Assembly (NCBI GenBank): GCA_038210655.1
Contig: JBBQWM010000014.1
Location: 1-64,000 of the forward strand
DNA from: 54-19 sp038210655
GTDB lineage: Bacteria; Chloroflexota; Chloroflexia; Chloroheliales; Chloroheliaceae
Length of the DNA: 64,000 bases
Reading direction: 5' to 3'
A program made the position numbers and the translations under genes. Shown here piece after piece: positions 25,405 to 34,996 of the stretch (the first letter of the stretch is position 1; each line of letters starts with the position of its first letter). The notes under the pieces were generated by a model. That model did no database searches. It was not told where the DNA came from and saw only the letters and a program-made list of their open reading frames with translations.

Positions 25405-26721
25405 GTGAGTACTATTTGTGTTTTGGGGACAGGCTATGTTGGACTGGTGACGGGAACTTGTTTTTCCGACCTGGGCAACGAGGTAATTTGCCTCGATATT
25501 GACGAGCGCAAGATTGAAGGCTTGAAGCAAGGCGAGTTGCCGATTTATGAGCCGGGTTTGGAAGAACTGGTCAAGCGCAATTTTGAGGCCGGACGTTTGA
25601 AATTTACGACCGACTATGCCGAAGCGGTTCCGAACGCCGATTTTGTCTTTATCGCGGTCGGAACACCGCAAGGCGAAGATGGTGGGGCCGATTTGCGCTA
25701 CATCGAAAAAGCCGCTTCGACCGTCGCCAAATATCTCCAGGGCGAGACGGTTATCATCAACAAAAGTACGGTCCCGATTGGAACGGGCGACTGGGTTGCC
25801 AGCATTATTGACAACAGCCTGAATGGGAACCGCTCAACCGCAACCTTTGCCGTCGTAAGCAACCCGGAATTTTTACGGGAAGGCTCGGCGGTCAACGATT
25901 TCCTCGCTCCCGACCGAATTGTGCTTGGCTCGACCAGTCGCCCGGCGGCCGAGAAGGTCGCCGAACTTTACTCGGCGCTCAAAGCCCCGGTTATCATTAC
26001 CGATTTGCGCACTGCCGAGATGATTAAATATGCCTCGAACGCAATTCTGGCGACCCGGATCAGCTTTATCAACGAGATCGCCCAGATGTGTGATGCGCTC
26101 CACGCCGATGTCAAGGTGGTCGCCGAAGGGATGGGCTACGACAAGCGGATTGGCCCCCAGTTTTTACAGGCCGGGATCGGCTATGGTGGCTCTTGCTTCC
26201 CGAAGGATGTCAAAGCCCTGGCTCATATGGCCGAAAAGAGCAATTTGCACCCACAGCTTTTGTTGGCGGTGATGGACATTAACGATGATGCCCGGCGCTT
26301 CTTTGTCCAGAAGGTCGAGCGGACACTTGGCTCGGTTTCGGGCCGCAATATCGCCGTGTGGGGTCTGGCCTTCAAGCCCAATACTGACGATATGCGCGAA
26401 GCTGCCGCGTTGGATATTATCGGCGCACTGGTTCGCAAGGGGGCTAATGTGCGGGCTTATGACCCAGTGGCCTCGAAGGTCGCTCAACGGATGTTACCTA
26501 CTGCTGTGGTCTACTGCGACGACCCCTATGAGGCGGCGGAAGAAGCCGATGCGATTTTGCTCTTGACCGAGTGGAACGAGTTCAAGCAGGTCGATTTCGA
26601 GCGGATCAAACAGCTAATGCACAAGCCAGTACTGTTCGACGGACGCAACCTGTACGACCCGCAAGAAATGGTCGAACGTGGCTTTATGTATCGCGCCGTT
26701 GGTCGCCCGGCGGTAGACTAA
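25405..26721 (+). CDS. ugd: UDP-glucose 6-dehydrogenase
   Basis: 438 residues, full length. Oxidises UDP-glucose to UDP-glucuronate with two NAD+. N-terminal Rossmann motif GTGYVGLVTGTCFSDLGN; catalytic Cys in GYGGSCFPKDVKAL; C-terminal AFKPNTDDMREAAA. Start is GTG with a perfect AAGGAGG upstream. UDP-glucuronate feeds polysaccharide synthesis, fitting the nearby glycosyltransferase and glycosidase genes. A GMD/UDP-ManNAc dehydrogenase is less likely from the motifs. Confidence 0.95.
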   Translation: MSTICVLGTGYVGLVTGTCFSDLGNEVICLDIDERKIEGLKQGELPIYEPGLEELVKRNFEAGRLKFTTDYAEAVPNADFVFIAVGTPQGEDGGADLRYIEKAASTVAKYLQGETVIINKSTVPIGTGDWVASIIDNSLNGNRSTATFAVVSNPEFLREGSAVNDFLAPDRIVLGSTSRPAAEKVAELYSALKAPVIITDLRTAEMIKYASNAILATRISFINEIAQMCDALHADVKVVAEGMGYDKRIGPQFLQAGIGYGGSCFPKDVKALAHMAEKSNLHPQLLLAVMDINDDARRFFVQKVERTLGSVSGRNIAVWGLAFKPNTDDMREAAALDIIGALVRKGANVRAYDPVASKVAQRMLPTAVVYCDDPYEAAEEADAILLLTEWNEFKQVDFERIKQLMHKPVLFDGRNLYDPQEMVERGFMYRAVGRPAVD

Positions 26722-26756
26722 ACTCTCCCAAACGGGTAGAATTACAAAAACATCGG

Positions 26757-26836
26757 CTGGTAGGGGCGACCCTTGTGGTCGCCCGTGAACACGGTGCCGG
26801 GTCTTCGAGGGCGACCACAAGGGTCGCTCCTACCAA
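26757..26836. repeat. Fold-back repeat GTAGGGGCGACCCTTGTGGT
   Basis: Inverted arms GTAGGGGCGACCCTTGTGGT (about 26760) and ACCACAAGGGTCGCTCCTAC (about 26815) lie either side of a GC-rich loop. A second copy is at 49553-49640. It directly follows ugd and may also act as a 3' hairpin. Confidence 0.85.
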
Positions 26837-26934
26837 AACGGATCAGTAATCATAATTCTGCGATTTAGTATAAAGGCCGATAATTTTCGAGCGCAAAAGG
26901 CTATTCTTGAAGGAATTCTGAGGGAGAGAATGCC

Positions 26935-27207
26935 ATGAGCCAAAAAGTTCAAGGGTTTATGCATGACTTGATTATCCTTCTTCAGGAGGAATATAATTCA
27001 TCGCTGGCCGATAGTAAAGCGCCGGGTACGGAAGCTCAAGTGGCTTTTAACGATGGGGCCAACCTTGCCTACTATCATGTCTTGGATTTAGTTCGGTTGC
27101 AACTAGAAGCATTTGGATATTACAATGAAAAGCTTGGCCCGGTTGTGCCAGAACTGGGTCAGCCAATTCAGGTGCTGGATAGTGAAGTAGGCCAAAACGT
27201 AGCCTGA
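26935..27207 (+). CDS. Small uncharacterised protein
   Basis: 90 residues, acidic, helical, no signal peptide or membrane segment. GAGGGAGA stands upstream of the ATG, supporting it as real. Sequence features: VQGFMHDLIILLQEEYNSSL and an aromatic helix YYHVLDLVRLQLEAFGYYNEK. No family recognised. It lies 13 bp before the PD-(D/E)XK-like gene, probably one transcript. Confidence 0.6.
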   Translation: MSQKVQGFMHDLIILLQEEYNSSLADSKAPGTEAQVAFNDGANLAYYHVLDLVRLQLEAFGYYNEKLGPVVPELGQPIQVLDSEVGQNVA

Positions 27208-27220
27208 AGCAGATAAAAGC

Positions 27221-28126
27221 TTGAGCGAAGATCATCCTCAAAATACCCAACAAAAGGTTTCAGCCAGCCGTCCCGACCCCTACTTTAAGTTTTTGACGCG
27301 CCTGGAAGCCGAGCAACTCGGCCTTCAGGCCCTCGAAAGCGAATTCCCCCAAACCACCCGCGCCGATTTAGTCCTGCTGGTTCCGTCTGGTCTACCGCTT
27401 GAAAATACGCTGTTTGATTTCTTCCGAGCCGTGAATGTGGTAGAATTCAAGAGCCAGGGCGACCGGTTTGACCTGTCTGAGTATATTAAGAACCAGATTA
27501 GAACCGATTTGCAGTTTTTGCAGAGCAAAGACCAGAGTTATACTAACATTTTGAATGTGATCGTTTCATCTCGGTTGCCCCGAAGCTTTTTAGAGGTTGC
27601 CAACCAGCATGGTGTGCTTTTCCAACCCGAACCCGACCGACCCTGGTTATGGCGGGGCCAGGTCGGTTTTCAGACAGTCGTATTGCTGGTCTGCCAGAAA
27701 TTACCGCTAGAGCAGCGTTTCTATCCCTGGTTGATTTTCGCTCCGGCCAATGGTCGCAAATGGCGAAAGTTAGTCGAGCGTCTATTGCAACAGGGAAACC
27801 GTTCTTTGCTAGAACTGATCGAGAAAATGAGGCCAAAGGAGTATGCTATGATAACCAATGACTTAGCCGATAAAATAGCGGAAGCCTTGAAGCGACCCGA
27901 ATTTCACGAGCCTATTGAAGAGTCGCTTGAATTACAGATTGAAATGTTGCTCGAAGATCTTGAGGAAGAATCGCTCGAAGCTTTGGGTAAAGTGCTTTCG
28001 GTGTTGAAGCCGGAAAACCGTCTGGTTGGCCTGACGCCAAAAGACCGCACAAAACTGCTCAAGCTGCTCCTGCTGCAAGCCGAGCAAGCAGAAGAGCAGG
28101 CCAAAAAGCAGCAACCGGGTGGGTGA
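27221..28126 (+). CDS. PD-(D/E)XK-like (Rpn-related) protein
   Basis: 301 residues. N-terminal TRADLVLLVP...FFRAVNVVEFKSQGDRFDLSEY resembles the core of Rpn/PD-(D/E)XK transposase-like nucleases: an Asp-bearing strand followed by the E-x-K of VEFKS. The C-terminal half is rich in Leu/Glu helices with AALGKVLS...RTKLLKLLLLQAEQAEEQ. Start is TTG at 27221. A DNA nuclease role is inferred from the fold only. A dispersed repeat begins right after the stop codon. Confidence 0.6.
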   Translation: MSEDHPQNTQQKVSASRPDPYFKFLTRLEAEQLGLQALESEFPQTTRADLVLLVPSGLPLENTLFDFFRAVNVVEFKSQGDRFDLSEYIKNQIRTDLQFLQSKDQSYTNILNVIVSSRLPRSFLEVANQHGVLFQPEPDRPWLWRGQVGFQTVVLLVCQKLPLEQRFYPWLIFAPANGRKWRKLVERLLQQGNRSLLELIEKMRPKEYAMITNDLADKIAEALKRPEFHEPIEESLELQIEMLLEDLEEESLEALGKVLSVLKPENRLVGLTPKDRTKLLKLLLLQAEQAEEQAKKQQPGG

Positions 28127-28228
28127 GCGTCAGTTTTTGTGTGGGTTCAACCAGTAATAACAGGAGATTGTGAAAACCTCGCTCCAAACCACTCAGCCTG
28201 GCTGGTTTGCAAAAACTGAGGTACATCT
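28127..28228. repeat. MITE-like repeat with GTCAGTTTTT ends
   Basis: Starts GCGTCAGTTTTTGTG and ends GGTTTGCAAAAACTGAGGTA, i.e. short inverted ends around about 75 bases that include AAAACCTCGCTCCAAACCAC. The same arrangement is at 42007-42186. Confidence 0.75.
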
Positions 28229-28264
28229 CAACCGGGTCAATCGAAAGTTACAGGTGAGTAAACT

Positions 28265-28633
28265 GTGCTAGAATGTGGTGTTGATTTAATCGAAATAAAC
28301 CGGATCGAGCAAGCGGTAGCCCGGTTGGGCGCTCGTTTTGTGGAGCGGGTTTTTACCGAGGGCGAGCGGAGCTATGCGCGGGGGCGGGGGCCACAACTGG
28401 CCGCCCGGTTTGCCGCTAAAGAGGCGGCTGCCAAGATACTCGGTACCGGCATCTGGCGGCACGGCGTGACCTGGCACGATATTGAGGTGCGAAACGAGCC
28501 GGGTGGCAAGCCCCATCTGCACCTGAGCGGGCAGGCGGCACGGCGGGCGGCTGAATTAGGGTTGGTCAATTGGAGTGTAAGCTTGACCCACTCGCGGGGC
28601 GATGCGCTGGCTTTTGTAGTTGCCACCAGTTAA
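28265..28633 (+). CDS. acpS: Holo-[acyl-carrier-protein] synthase
   Basis: 122 residues. Transfers phosphopantetheine from CoA to acyl carrier protein. Contains CGVDLIEINRIEQAV with the metal-binding Asp and ARFAAKEAAAKILGTG with the catalytic Glu, and a C-terminal SLTHSRGDALAFVV strand. GTG start with AGGTGAG about 9 bases upstream. Length is normal. Confidence 0.94.
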   Translation: MLECGVDLIEINRIEQAVARLGARFVERVFTEGERSYARGRGPQLAARFAAKEAAAKILGTGIWRHGVTWHDIEVRNEPGGKPHLHLSGQAARRAAELGLVNWSVSLTHSRGDALAFVVATS

Positions 28634-28660
28634 TTTACAGGAAACGATTTCGAGAATTTT

Positions 28661-31039
28661 TTGGCGCTTAAAACCCTAAACCTGACAAAGACTTTCCTAT
28701 TTGCCCTGGCATTGGCAGGCTTGCTATTGATCGCCTGGCAGCCTGCGGCTTCTTTTTATTTGCCGGTTTCTGAGGCAGGTAGCCAGTCCGATCAGAGCTA
28801 TTTGCGTAACTTTTATCCGGCAGAGAGCATCCCGGCGACCCCGACCCGCTTTCGCTGGGCCTCGAACAATGCGACGCTTTTATTGCCGCCGCTTTCTTCC
28901 AAAAGCCAATTAACGCTGTTACTCTCGACCTTGCCACGCCCTAACGAACCACTTGGTCAGGTAATTGTCAAAGCTAATGACAAGGAAATCGCCCGTTTCG
29001 AGCTTCAAGCCGGTTGGAAAGAGTATAGCTTTACCCTGGATCGCAAGCTGTCCGGCCCCGGCTATTTAGAGCTAGAGCTTGAGGCCCCGATTTTTCAGGT
29101 CAAAGGCGATGCCCGGCTTTTCATGCTAGGGTTTCAATGGGCGCGGCTTGAAACAAGCGAGGGGCTGCAATTGCCGCCGCTCGATAGTTTCGCGCTGGTC
29201 TGGCTGATCGGCATGCTTTTCTATCTGAGCAGTCTGATTCAGCTTGTTCGGTCGCGCCTGCTTTTCAGGTTATTGGCCTATCTTCCGGCGGCGTTGTTGG
29301 TGGCGGTGGTCGCCTTCGAGCGGGGTGAATTGGCCCGCGCTTGGTTTGTGGTATTTTTGCTGGCGGTGTCGGTAGTTGGGATTAGCTTTGTGTTGCGGCC
29401 CGCCTCAAAAGCGCAGGTCGCCGCGCCGGATCGAACCCTTGAATATCTAGCTCTCGTGCTATTGCTGGCGGCTTTCGTAAGGCTTTATAGCCTTGACAGC
29501 GCTCCGCGTGGTATTCTGCCCGACGAAGCGGTGCTGGGTTACGATGCCTATAGCTTGCTCAAAACCGGCCACGATCATCATGGGGATGGTTGGCCGCTTT
29601 ACTTCCGCTCTTTCAACGATTTTCCGCCGGGAGTAAGTACTTATCTGGCTTTGCCCTCGGTCGCCGTTTTTGGGCTGAGTCTGTGGTCGATCAGGCTGCC
29701 CTTTGCTTTGCTGGGGATCGTCACGACTTTGTTTAGCTGTTTATTGGCGACCGAACTATTTCGGGCTAAAGGCAAACAAGTAGCTTGGCGGATTGGCCTA
29801 CTAGCCGGACTATTTGTAGCGGTTTCGCCCTGGGCCGTTAGCCAGAGTCGGATCGCCTTGCCGGTGGCCTCACTTTCGTTCTTCTTTTTGGGCGGGTTCT
29901 GGTTGATTTTGCTGGCCCGTCGCCTGAGTGAAGAAGGCCAAAAAGTCTGGCGGGCCTGGGTCGGTTCTGGGCTGCTGCTAGGAACGGCGGTCTGGACTTA
30001 TCCGACCATGAAGGTGTTTATGGCCCTCTTTTTGGGGGGTGTAATCGTAATTTATGGGTCGTTCTTTTGGCATAAACGGCGGGAGTTTGCAGTTTGGGCC
30101 GCTTCGCTCGGTCTGGTTTGTCTCCCGGCAGCGATCATAACTCTGTCAAGTTGGTCGGTCATCAATGTGCGTTATAGCTGGCTTTCAACCTGGGCCAATA
30201 CCGATTTTGCAGGGGGTCTCGGCCTGACATTGGGCAACTATGCGGTTCATTACGACCCATTACGGCTCTTTTTCAAGCTAACCGGCGATTACGTAGTGGC
30301 GATTAGCAGCCGTCCGGCCCTGATCGGTTTGGTCTTACCGGCCCTGGCTTTACCGGCCCTGCTTGGGTTGGTGGCAAGTTTTAGCCGGGTCTGGCGCAAG
30401 CAGTCCTCGATCAAATTGTTATGGCTGTGGCTGGTAATCTTCCCGGTCGGTAGCGCCCTGACCAGAGAGGATGTGCCGGGCGAAATACGCTCGATGAGTG
30501 GGGTGGGGCTGTTTGAAATCCTGGCCGCTTTTGGTTGTTGGTGGGTTTGGGGTTGGCTCAACGCCCAGCAAAAAAGCGCGGGACGTTTGCGGTTGAGCTA
30601 TCTGGCGGCGACTATTTTCGGGTTGGCTTTTGGGGTCGCGGCCTTCGCCTATCTCCATTTTATGCTGGCTACCGACCCGGAACACCCCCACAATTATTTC
30701 CGCTATGGCTACGACGAAGCGCTGGTTCAGGCCGAAACTCGCCTCCAACCGGGCGGCAAAGTCTGTGTCGAGTATACCAGTCAGGCTTATATGTTGACGC
30801 TCTTTTATACTCGCTACGACCCAGCGACCTATCAAGCTTTTGCCCGCCAGAACGATCCGCCCAAAGATGTTAGCTATCGGATCGATCAGTTTGATAAATA
30901 CAAATTCGATTGCGACGTATCCCAGGAATTGCGTCCGGGCGATGTCGGCATTGTTCGCTTCAAAGATGGTGGACTGCGTTCGGTCTGGAAGAATTTTTAT
31001 CCCGATCTCAGCCCGGCCTGGACGGTCGTAGTCAAGTAG
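28661..31039 (+). CDS. Polytopic membrane glycosyltransferase (GT39/ArnT-like)
   Basis: 792 residues. An N-terminal signal-anchor and a lumenal-type domain (to about 170) precede 11-12 membrane segments. The first large loop has LPDEAVLGYDAYSLLKTGHD with the acidic catalytic motif seen in lipid-sugar dependent GT-C enzymes, followed by FNDFPPGVSTYL and the PFALLGIVTTL helix. Such enzymes transfer sugars from polyprenyl phosphate to proteins or lipids outside the membrane. Start is TTG at 28661, without a well placed RBS, so the true N-terminus is uncertain. No operon partner is certain. Confidence 0.78.
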   Translation: MALKTLNLTKTFLFALALAGLLLIAWQPAASFYLPVSEAGSQSDQSYLRNFYPAESIPATPTRFRWASNNATLLLPPLSSKSQLTLLLSTLPRPNEPLGQVIVKANDKEIARFELQAGWKEYSFTLDRKLSGPGYLELELEAPIFQVKGDARLFMLGFQWARLETSEGLQLPPLDSFALVWLIGMLFYLSSLIQLVRSRLLFRLLAYLPAALLVAVVAFERGELARAWFVVFLLAVSVVGISFVLRPASKAQVAAPDRTLEYLALVLLLAAFVRLYSLDSAPRGILPDEAVLGYDAYSLLKTGHDHHGDGWPLYFRSFNDFPPGVSTYLALPSVAVFGLSLWSIRLPFALLGIVTTLFSCLLATELFRAKGKQVAWRIGLLAGLFVAVSPWAVSQSRIALPVASLSFFFLGGFWLILLARRLSEEGQKVWRAWVGSGLLLGTAVWTYPTMKVFMALFLGGVIVIYGSFFWHKRREFAVWAASLGLVCLPAAIITLSSWSVINVRYSWLSTWANTDFAGGLGLTLGNYAVHYDPLRLFFKLTGDYVVAISSRPALIGLVLPALALPALLGLVASFSRVWRKQSSIKLLWLWLVIFPVGSALTREDVPGEIRSMSGVGLFEILAAFGCWWVWGWLNAQQKSAGRLRLSYLAATIFGLAFGVAAFAYLHFMLATDPEHPHNYFRYGYDEALVQAETRLQPGGKVCVEYTSQAYMLTLFYTRYDPATYQAFARQNDPPKDVSYRIDQFDKYKFDCDVSQELRPGDVGIVRFKDGGLRSVWKNFYPDLSPAWTVVVK

Positions 31040-31204
31040 CTTTGCTTTTTAAATCTCCCCAAACTACCTATTGTCAAAATATTACCCTGCAAGCAAATTT
31101 CTTCAAAACTTGGTACAATCTAACCAGTCGAATTGCTTAAACTATAACACTGTGGATAATCGGATAACTTGATAATTGGATAACTTGGAAGGAACGAGAG
31201 AGAA

Positions 31205-32896
31205 ATGAAGCTGGTAACAGCCGCCGACATGCAGGCGATTGAACGGCGGGCCGAAGAGGACGAAAAATTTCCAGTCTCGACCCGTGAATTGATGCTAAAC
31301 GCCGGGCAGAGTGTGTTTCAGGCCATTATTAGTCAGGACCGTTTTGACCCCCAGGCGGGTGAGCCGGGCGAATTGGATGAAGGTTTGGTGGTGGTGTTGG
31401 CCGGGCCGGGCAACAATGGCGGCGACGCGATGGTCACGGCGGATTTGCTGCGGCAGCAATTCCCTTCGGCCTATATCAGGATTTATTTTTATCACCGACC
31501 TCGGCCTCACGACCCTGCTGGATTTCCTGAAAAACTGACCTATACCGAAGCCGAAGACCAGGACGGTATGGAACTGGTAGACGAACCGGCTTTTGAGTCG
31601 CTCGAAAGCGATCTGGAAGAAGCCGCACTGGTGGTGGATGGGTTGCTGGGAGCGGGGTTGACCCGCCCGGTGACGGGCGCGTTGGCCCGGATTATCGATC
31701 TGGTCAACGATGCTCACGACGAGCGTAAGTATGAGCTAAATTCGCTCTTTGTAGTGGCTATCGACGTGCCAAGCGGTCTGAACAGCGATACGGGTGCGAC
31801 GCTAGGGACGGCTGTTGAGGCCGACCTGACCGTGACGCTGGGCTATCCTAAGCGCGGTCTCTACACTTACGAGGCTTCGGATTATACCGGACGGATCACA
31901 ATTGGCGATATTGGTGTGCCGCTCGGAGTGATGACCCAGATCGAGCAAGAAGTCGAGGAACGCCACGAACCGAACCTGATTACTTCGGGTTGGGTGCGGC
32001 GCAACTTACCGCCACGTCCACTGACTGGTCATAAGGGAACTTTTGGTAAGCTGATGATCCTGAGCGGCGCAGCTAATTATCTGGGAGCGCCCTATTTGTG
32101 TACCGGGGCTGGGATGCGGGCGGGGGCCGGATTGGTCACGCTGGCAGCGCCCCAGGCGATCATTAATATCGTGGCGACCAAGTTGAGCGAGAATACTTTT
32201 TTGGTGTTGCCGGAAATTACCTCGGAGAAGACAGCCCAGGAAGCCTCCAAAAAACTGGCCGAGCAATTGACCGAAGGACGCTACCGGGTGCTGCTGCTTG
32301 GGCCGGGGTTGGGCAACGACGAGAACAAAGCGGCTCTAGTAGAATATATCGCTGGTTGGGGCGAGCAGTCGGATTTTAAATGGCCTCATTTGGTAATAGA
32401 TGCGGACGGCTTGAACTTGCTGGCAAAAATCCCCGATTGGTGGAAAAAGCTGCCTGCCAATTCTATCCTGACCCCTCACCCTGGCGAACTGGCAACTTTG
32501 CGCGATCAGAGCATCACACAAATCGAAGCCGACCGCTTTAAGTCGGCCCTCGAAGCGGCCCAGGCTTTTAATCAAGTTGTTGTACTGAAGGGAGCTTATA
32601 CGGTCGTGGCCGCTCCTGATGGACGCTTGCGGGTAAACCCGGCTGGGAATGCGGCCATGGCGACAGCAGGGAGTGGGGATGTGTTGGCTGGTATTACGGC
32701 GGGCCTCCTGACCCAACTGGCAAAGGACGAGCGGGTGGATACCTTCGAGGTGGCTTGTCTGGCGGTCTATCTGCATAGCATGGCGGGCGAGTTGGTGCGG
32801 CGCGACTTTGGCGATATGGGGCCACTGGCGGGCGACTTCTTACAGTCGATCCCCCAGGCGGTGGTGGCGATCAAGAACGGCGACAGTTTGGAGTAA
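31205..32896 (+). CDS. nnr: Bifunctional NAD(P)HX epimerase/dehydratase
   Basis: 563 residues, two domains. N-terminal NnrE-type epimerase: MKLVTAADMQAIERRA, AGPGNNGGDAMVTADLL, VVDGLLGAGLTRP and AIDVPSGLNSDTG. C-terminal NnrD-type dehydratase (from about 275): HKGTFGKLMILSGA, ILTPHPGELATL, VVLKGAYTVV and NAAMATAGSGDVLAGITAGLL. Repairs hydrated NAD(P)H using ATP or ADP. GGAAGGA precedes the ATG. The fused form is common in bacteria. Confidence 0.95.
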   Translation: MKLVTAADMQAIERRAEEDEKFPVSTRELMLNAGQSVFQAIISQDRFDPQAGEPGELDEGLVVVLAGPGNNGGDAMVTADLLRQQFPSAYIRIYFYHRPRPHDPAGFPEKLTYTEAEDQDGMELVDEPAFESLESDLEEAALVVDGLLGAGLTRPVTGALARIIDLVNDAHDERKYELNSLFVVAIDVPSGLNSDTGATLGTAVEADLTVTLGYPKRGLYTYEASDYTGRITIGDIGVPLGVMTQIEQEVEERHEPNLITSGWVRRNLPPRPLTGHKGTFGKLMILSGAANYLGAPYLCTGAGMRAGAGLVTLAAPQAIINIVATKLSENTFLVLPEITSEKTAQEASKKLAEQLTEGRYRVLLLGPGLGNDENKAALVEYIAGWGEQSDFKWPHLVIDADGLNLLAKIPDWWKKLPANSILTPHPGELATLRDQSITQIEADRFKSALEAAQAFNQVVVLKGAYTVVAAPDGRLRVNPAGNAAMATAGSGDVLAGITAGLLTQLAKDERVDTFEVACLAVYLHSMAGELVRRDFGDMGPLAGDFLQSIPQAVVAIKNGDSLE

Positions 32897-33230
32897 ATCG
32901 GGGAAGTAACACGGGGGTGGGAGGGAAGTAACACAGATAAACACAGATGGGACGGATGAACACAGATAGGTTTAAATAATTTTACAGGTGGCTCAGGCGT
33001 TATAAACGTGATTGTATTTAGGGAAGCACATAAAAATAGTAACTACACACCCATGTCATTCTGAGGCGGCGATTACCCCAGTGTTTGCCAAAAATAGTTC
33101 CCCGCCGAAGAATCTTAGACCCTTCGCTGCGGCTCAGGGTGACACGGCTTAGTAATTACTAATTTATTTTCATCCGTGTTCATCCGTCCCATCTGTGTTC
33201 GTCTGTGTTATAAACTCATTATAGGCGGTT
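32897..33230. repeat. Nested fold-back repeats
   Basis: Outer arms: ACACAGATGGGACGGATGAA (about 32941) and TTCATCCGTGTTCATCCGTC with TCTGTGTT (33169-33210). Inside them lies a complete copy of the TCATTCTGAG/CTCAGGGTGACA family (about 33038-33160). One repeat family thus sits within another. No gene is seen in this gap. Confidence 0.8.
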
Positions 33231-33310
33231 TGCAATCCACCCGGCTATTCCGTATAATTTCGCTCAATAGAAAACAAGGTTCCGCGAGAAAAGATAGGTT
33301 AAATAAAGCG

Positions 33311-33832
33311 ATGAATGTATCCGATATAATGACCCGTGAGGTGGTCTATGTGACCCCTGAAACGTCGGTCAGTGAAGTAGCAAAGTTGTTGGTCACCCAT
33401 AGTATTAGTGGTGTGCCGGTGGTCGAGAACGGTCAGATCGTTGGGATCGTGACCGAAGAAGACCTGGTGATGCGGGATGCGATTATCGATATGCCCCACT
33501 TTTTTGGAGTTTTCCAGTCGGTGTTCTACCTGGTCAACAAACGCGAATTTGATGAAGAAATGCATAAAGTGCTGGCGACCAAAGCTCGTGATCTTATGAC
33601 CTCCAAAGTCGAAACTATTTCACAAGAGGCTTCGGTGCAAGACTTGGCGACCCTGATGGTGAAAAAAGAGGTCAACCCGGTTCCTATTACTGGGCCGAAC
33701 GGCGAATTGACCGGGATCGTCAGCCGATCTGATCTGGTGCGGTTGATGGTTTCGCAAGAGGCAGCCGGGATGGCAACCGAGCCGCCTACAGCGCAGGGGG
33801 TGGACGATATAGACCCTGGGGACACGCAATAG
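33311..33832 (+). CDS. Two-CBS-domain protein
   Basis: 173 residues from the ATG at 33311, with ATAGGTTA upstream; a longer frame from 33176 runs through repeat sequence and is rejected. Two CBS domains: VSDIMTREVVYVTPETSVSE...GIVTEEDLVMRD and ARDLMTSKVETISQEASVQD...GIVSRSDLVRLM. CBS pairs bind adenine nucleotides or other ligands and regulate partner proteins. Its stop codon abuts the alanine racemase ATG (TAGATG), so the two are one operon; a regulatory link to wall precursor synthesis is possible. Confidence 0.9.
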   Translation: MNVSDIMTREVVYVTPETSVSEVAKLLVTHSISGVPVVENGQIVGIVTEEDLVMRDAIIDMPHFFGVFQSVFYLVNKREFDEEMHKVLATKARDLMTSKVETISQEASVQDLATLMVKKEVNPVPITGPNGELTGIVSRSDLVRLMVSQEAAGMATEPPTAQGVDDIDPGDTQ

Positions 33833-34996
33833 ATGGCGCTTCCGCTATCATTGGAAACGGCTGGGTTGTTCGCACCGCGTACCTGGGCCGAGATTGATCT
33901 GGGGGCCATCAGGCACAACGTGCGAATTTTGCGTCGCCATATTGCTCCGGCCCAATTTACTGCCGTCGTGAAAGCCAATGCTTACGGGCTAGGTGCGATC
34001 CCTATCGCTAAAGCCGCTCTCGAAGCTGGAGCGGTCGGGTTGGCGGTTGCCAGTTGCGAAGAGGGGCAAGAACTACGACGGGCCGGGGTTGCTGCGCCGA
34101 TCCTGGTGCTGGGTTACGTGCCAGTCGAGCAAGCCGAGGCTGCCGCCGAAGCCGACCTGACTTTGACGGTCAATGAGGCAGGCTTGGCTCAGGCTCTCTC
34201 GCGGGCGGCAGTCCGCCATCGGCGTAAAGTGCCGGTACATCTCAAACTGGATACGGGACTGCACCGTTACGGCCTGGAACCAGCCCAAGCGGTCGAATTG
34301 GCCCGCCTGATCTCCCGGTTGCCAGGTCTAACTTTGCAAGGTCTTTATACTCATTTTTCTACCGGCGACGAACCAGATCGCAGCTTTGTCCTTGAGCAGC
34401 AGCGTCGCTTTGAAGCCGGGCGCGAGTTGCTGGCCTCGCACGGCTTCCACTTTCCACAGCATCACCTGAGCAATAGCGCGTCCGGCATTGGGCTGAAAAC
34501 TAGCCGGGCCGATTTCGTCCGATTTGGCCTCGCCCTATATGGTTATTATCCTTCTCCAACCGTCGAGGCTGAGGCCCGAATTTCGGGTCTCTTATTGCGT
34601 CCGGCCCTAACCCTCAAAAGTGTTATCGTGCGGTTGAGTGAACTTGAGCCAGGCGAGGCGGTCGGCTATAACCGCACTTATGTCGCCTCCGAACGACGAC
34701 GGTTAGCACTTGTTCCGCTGGGTTACGCCGACGGTTATCGTCGCGCATTGAGTAACAACGGAGCAGCTTTGGTCAACGGTCAACGCGCTTCGATAGTAGG
34801 TCGGATTTCGATGGATCAACTTACGCTGGATGTGACGGACATTGCCGGGGTTGAGGAGGGTGACGAGGTGGTTTTCATCGGGCCGCAAGAAGCGGACTGC
34901 ATTTCCCTTGAAGAGGTCGCCGCCCAGTGTGATACGATTTCTTACGAGATTTTGACCGGGCTAGGGCGGCGGATAAAGAGGGTTTACCTGGATTAA
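33833..34996 (+). CDS. alr: Alanine racemase
   Basis: 387 residues. PLP enzyme making D-alanine for peptidoglycan. The PLP lysine is in VVKANAYGLGA; TYVASERRRLALVPLGYADGY holds the region of the catalytic Tyr; GRISMDQLTLDVT is the C-terminal active-site strand. Starts right at the end of the CBS gene without its own spacer. The last 4 bases overlap convergently with the ABM gene on the other strand. Confidence 0.96.
   Translation: MALPLSLETAGLFAPRTWAEIDLGAIRHNVRILRRHIAPAQFTAVVKANAYGLGAIPIAKAALEAGAVGLAVASCEEGQELRRAGVAAPILVLGYVPVEQAEAAAEADLTLTVNEAGLAQALSRAAVRHRRKVPVHLKLDTGLHRYGLEPAQAVELARLISRLPGLTLQGLYTHFSTGDEPDRSFVLEQQRRFEAGRELLASHGFHFPQHHLSNSASGIGLKTSRADFVRFGLALYGYYPSPTVEAEARISGLLLRPALTLKSVIVRLSELEPGEAVGYNRTYVASERRRLALVPLGYADGYRRALSNNGAALVNGQRASIVGRISMDQLTLDVTDIAGVEEGDEVVFIGPQEADCISLEEVAAQCDTISYEILTGLGRRIKRVYLD

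Noticed and set aside
33176..33310. N-terminal extension of the CBS protein
   Set aside because: The extra 45 residues are read from dispersed repeat sequence; the ATG at 33311 has a better RBS.
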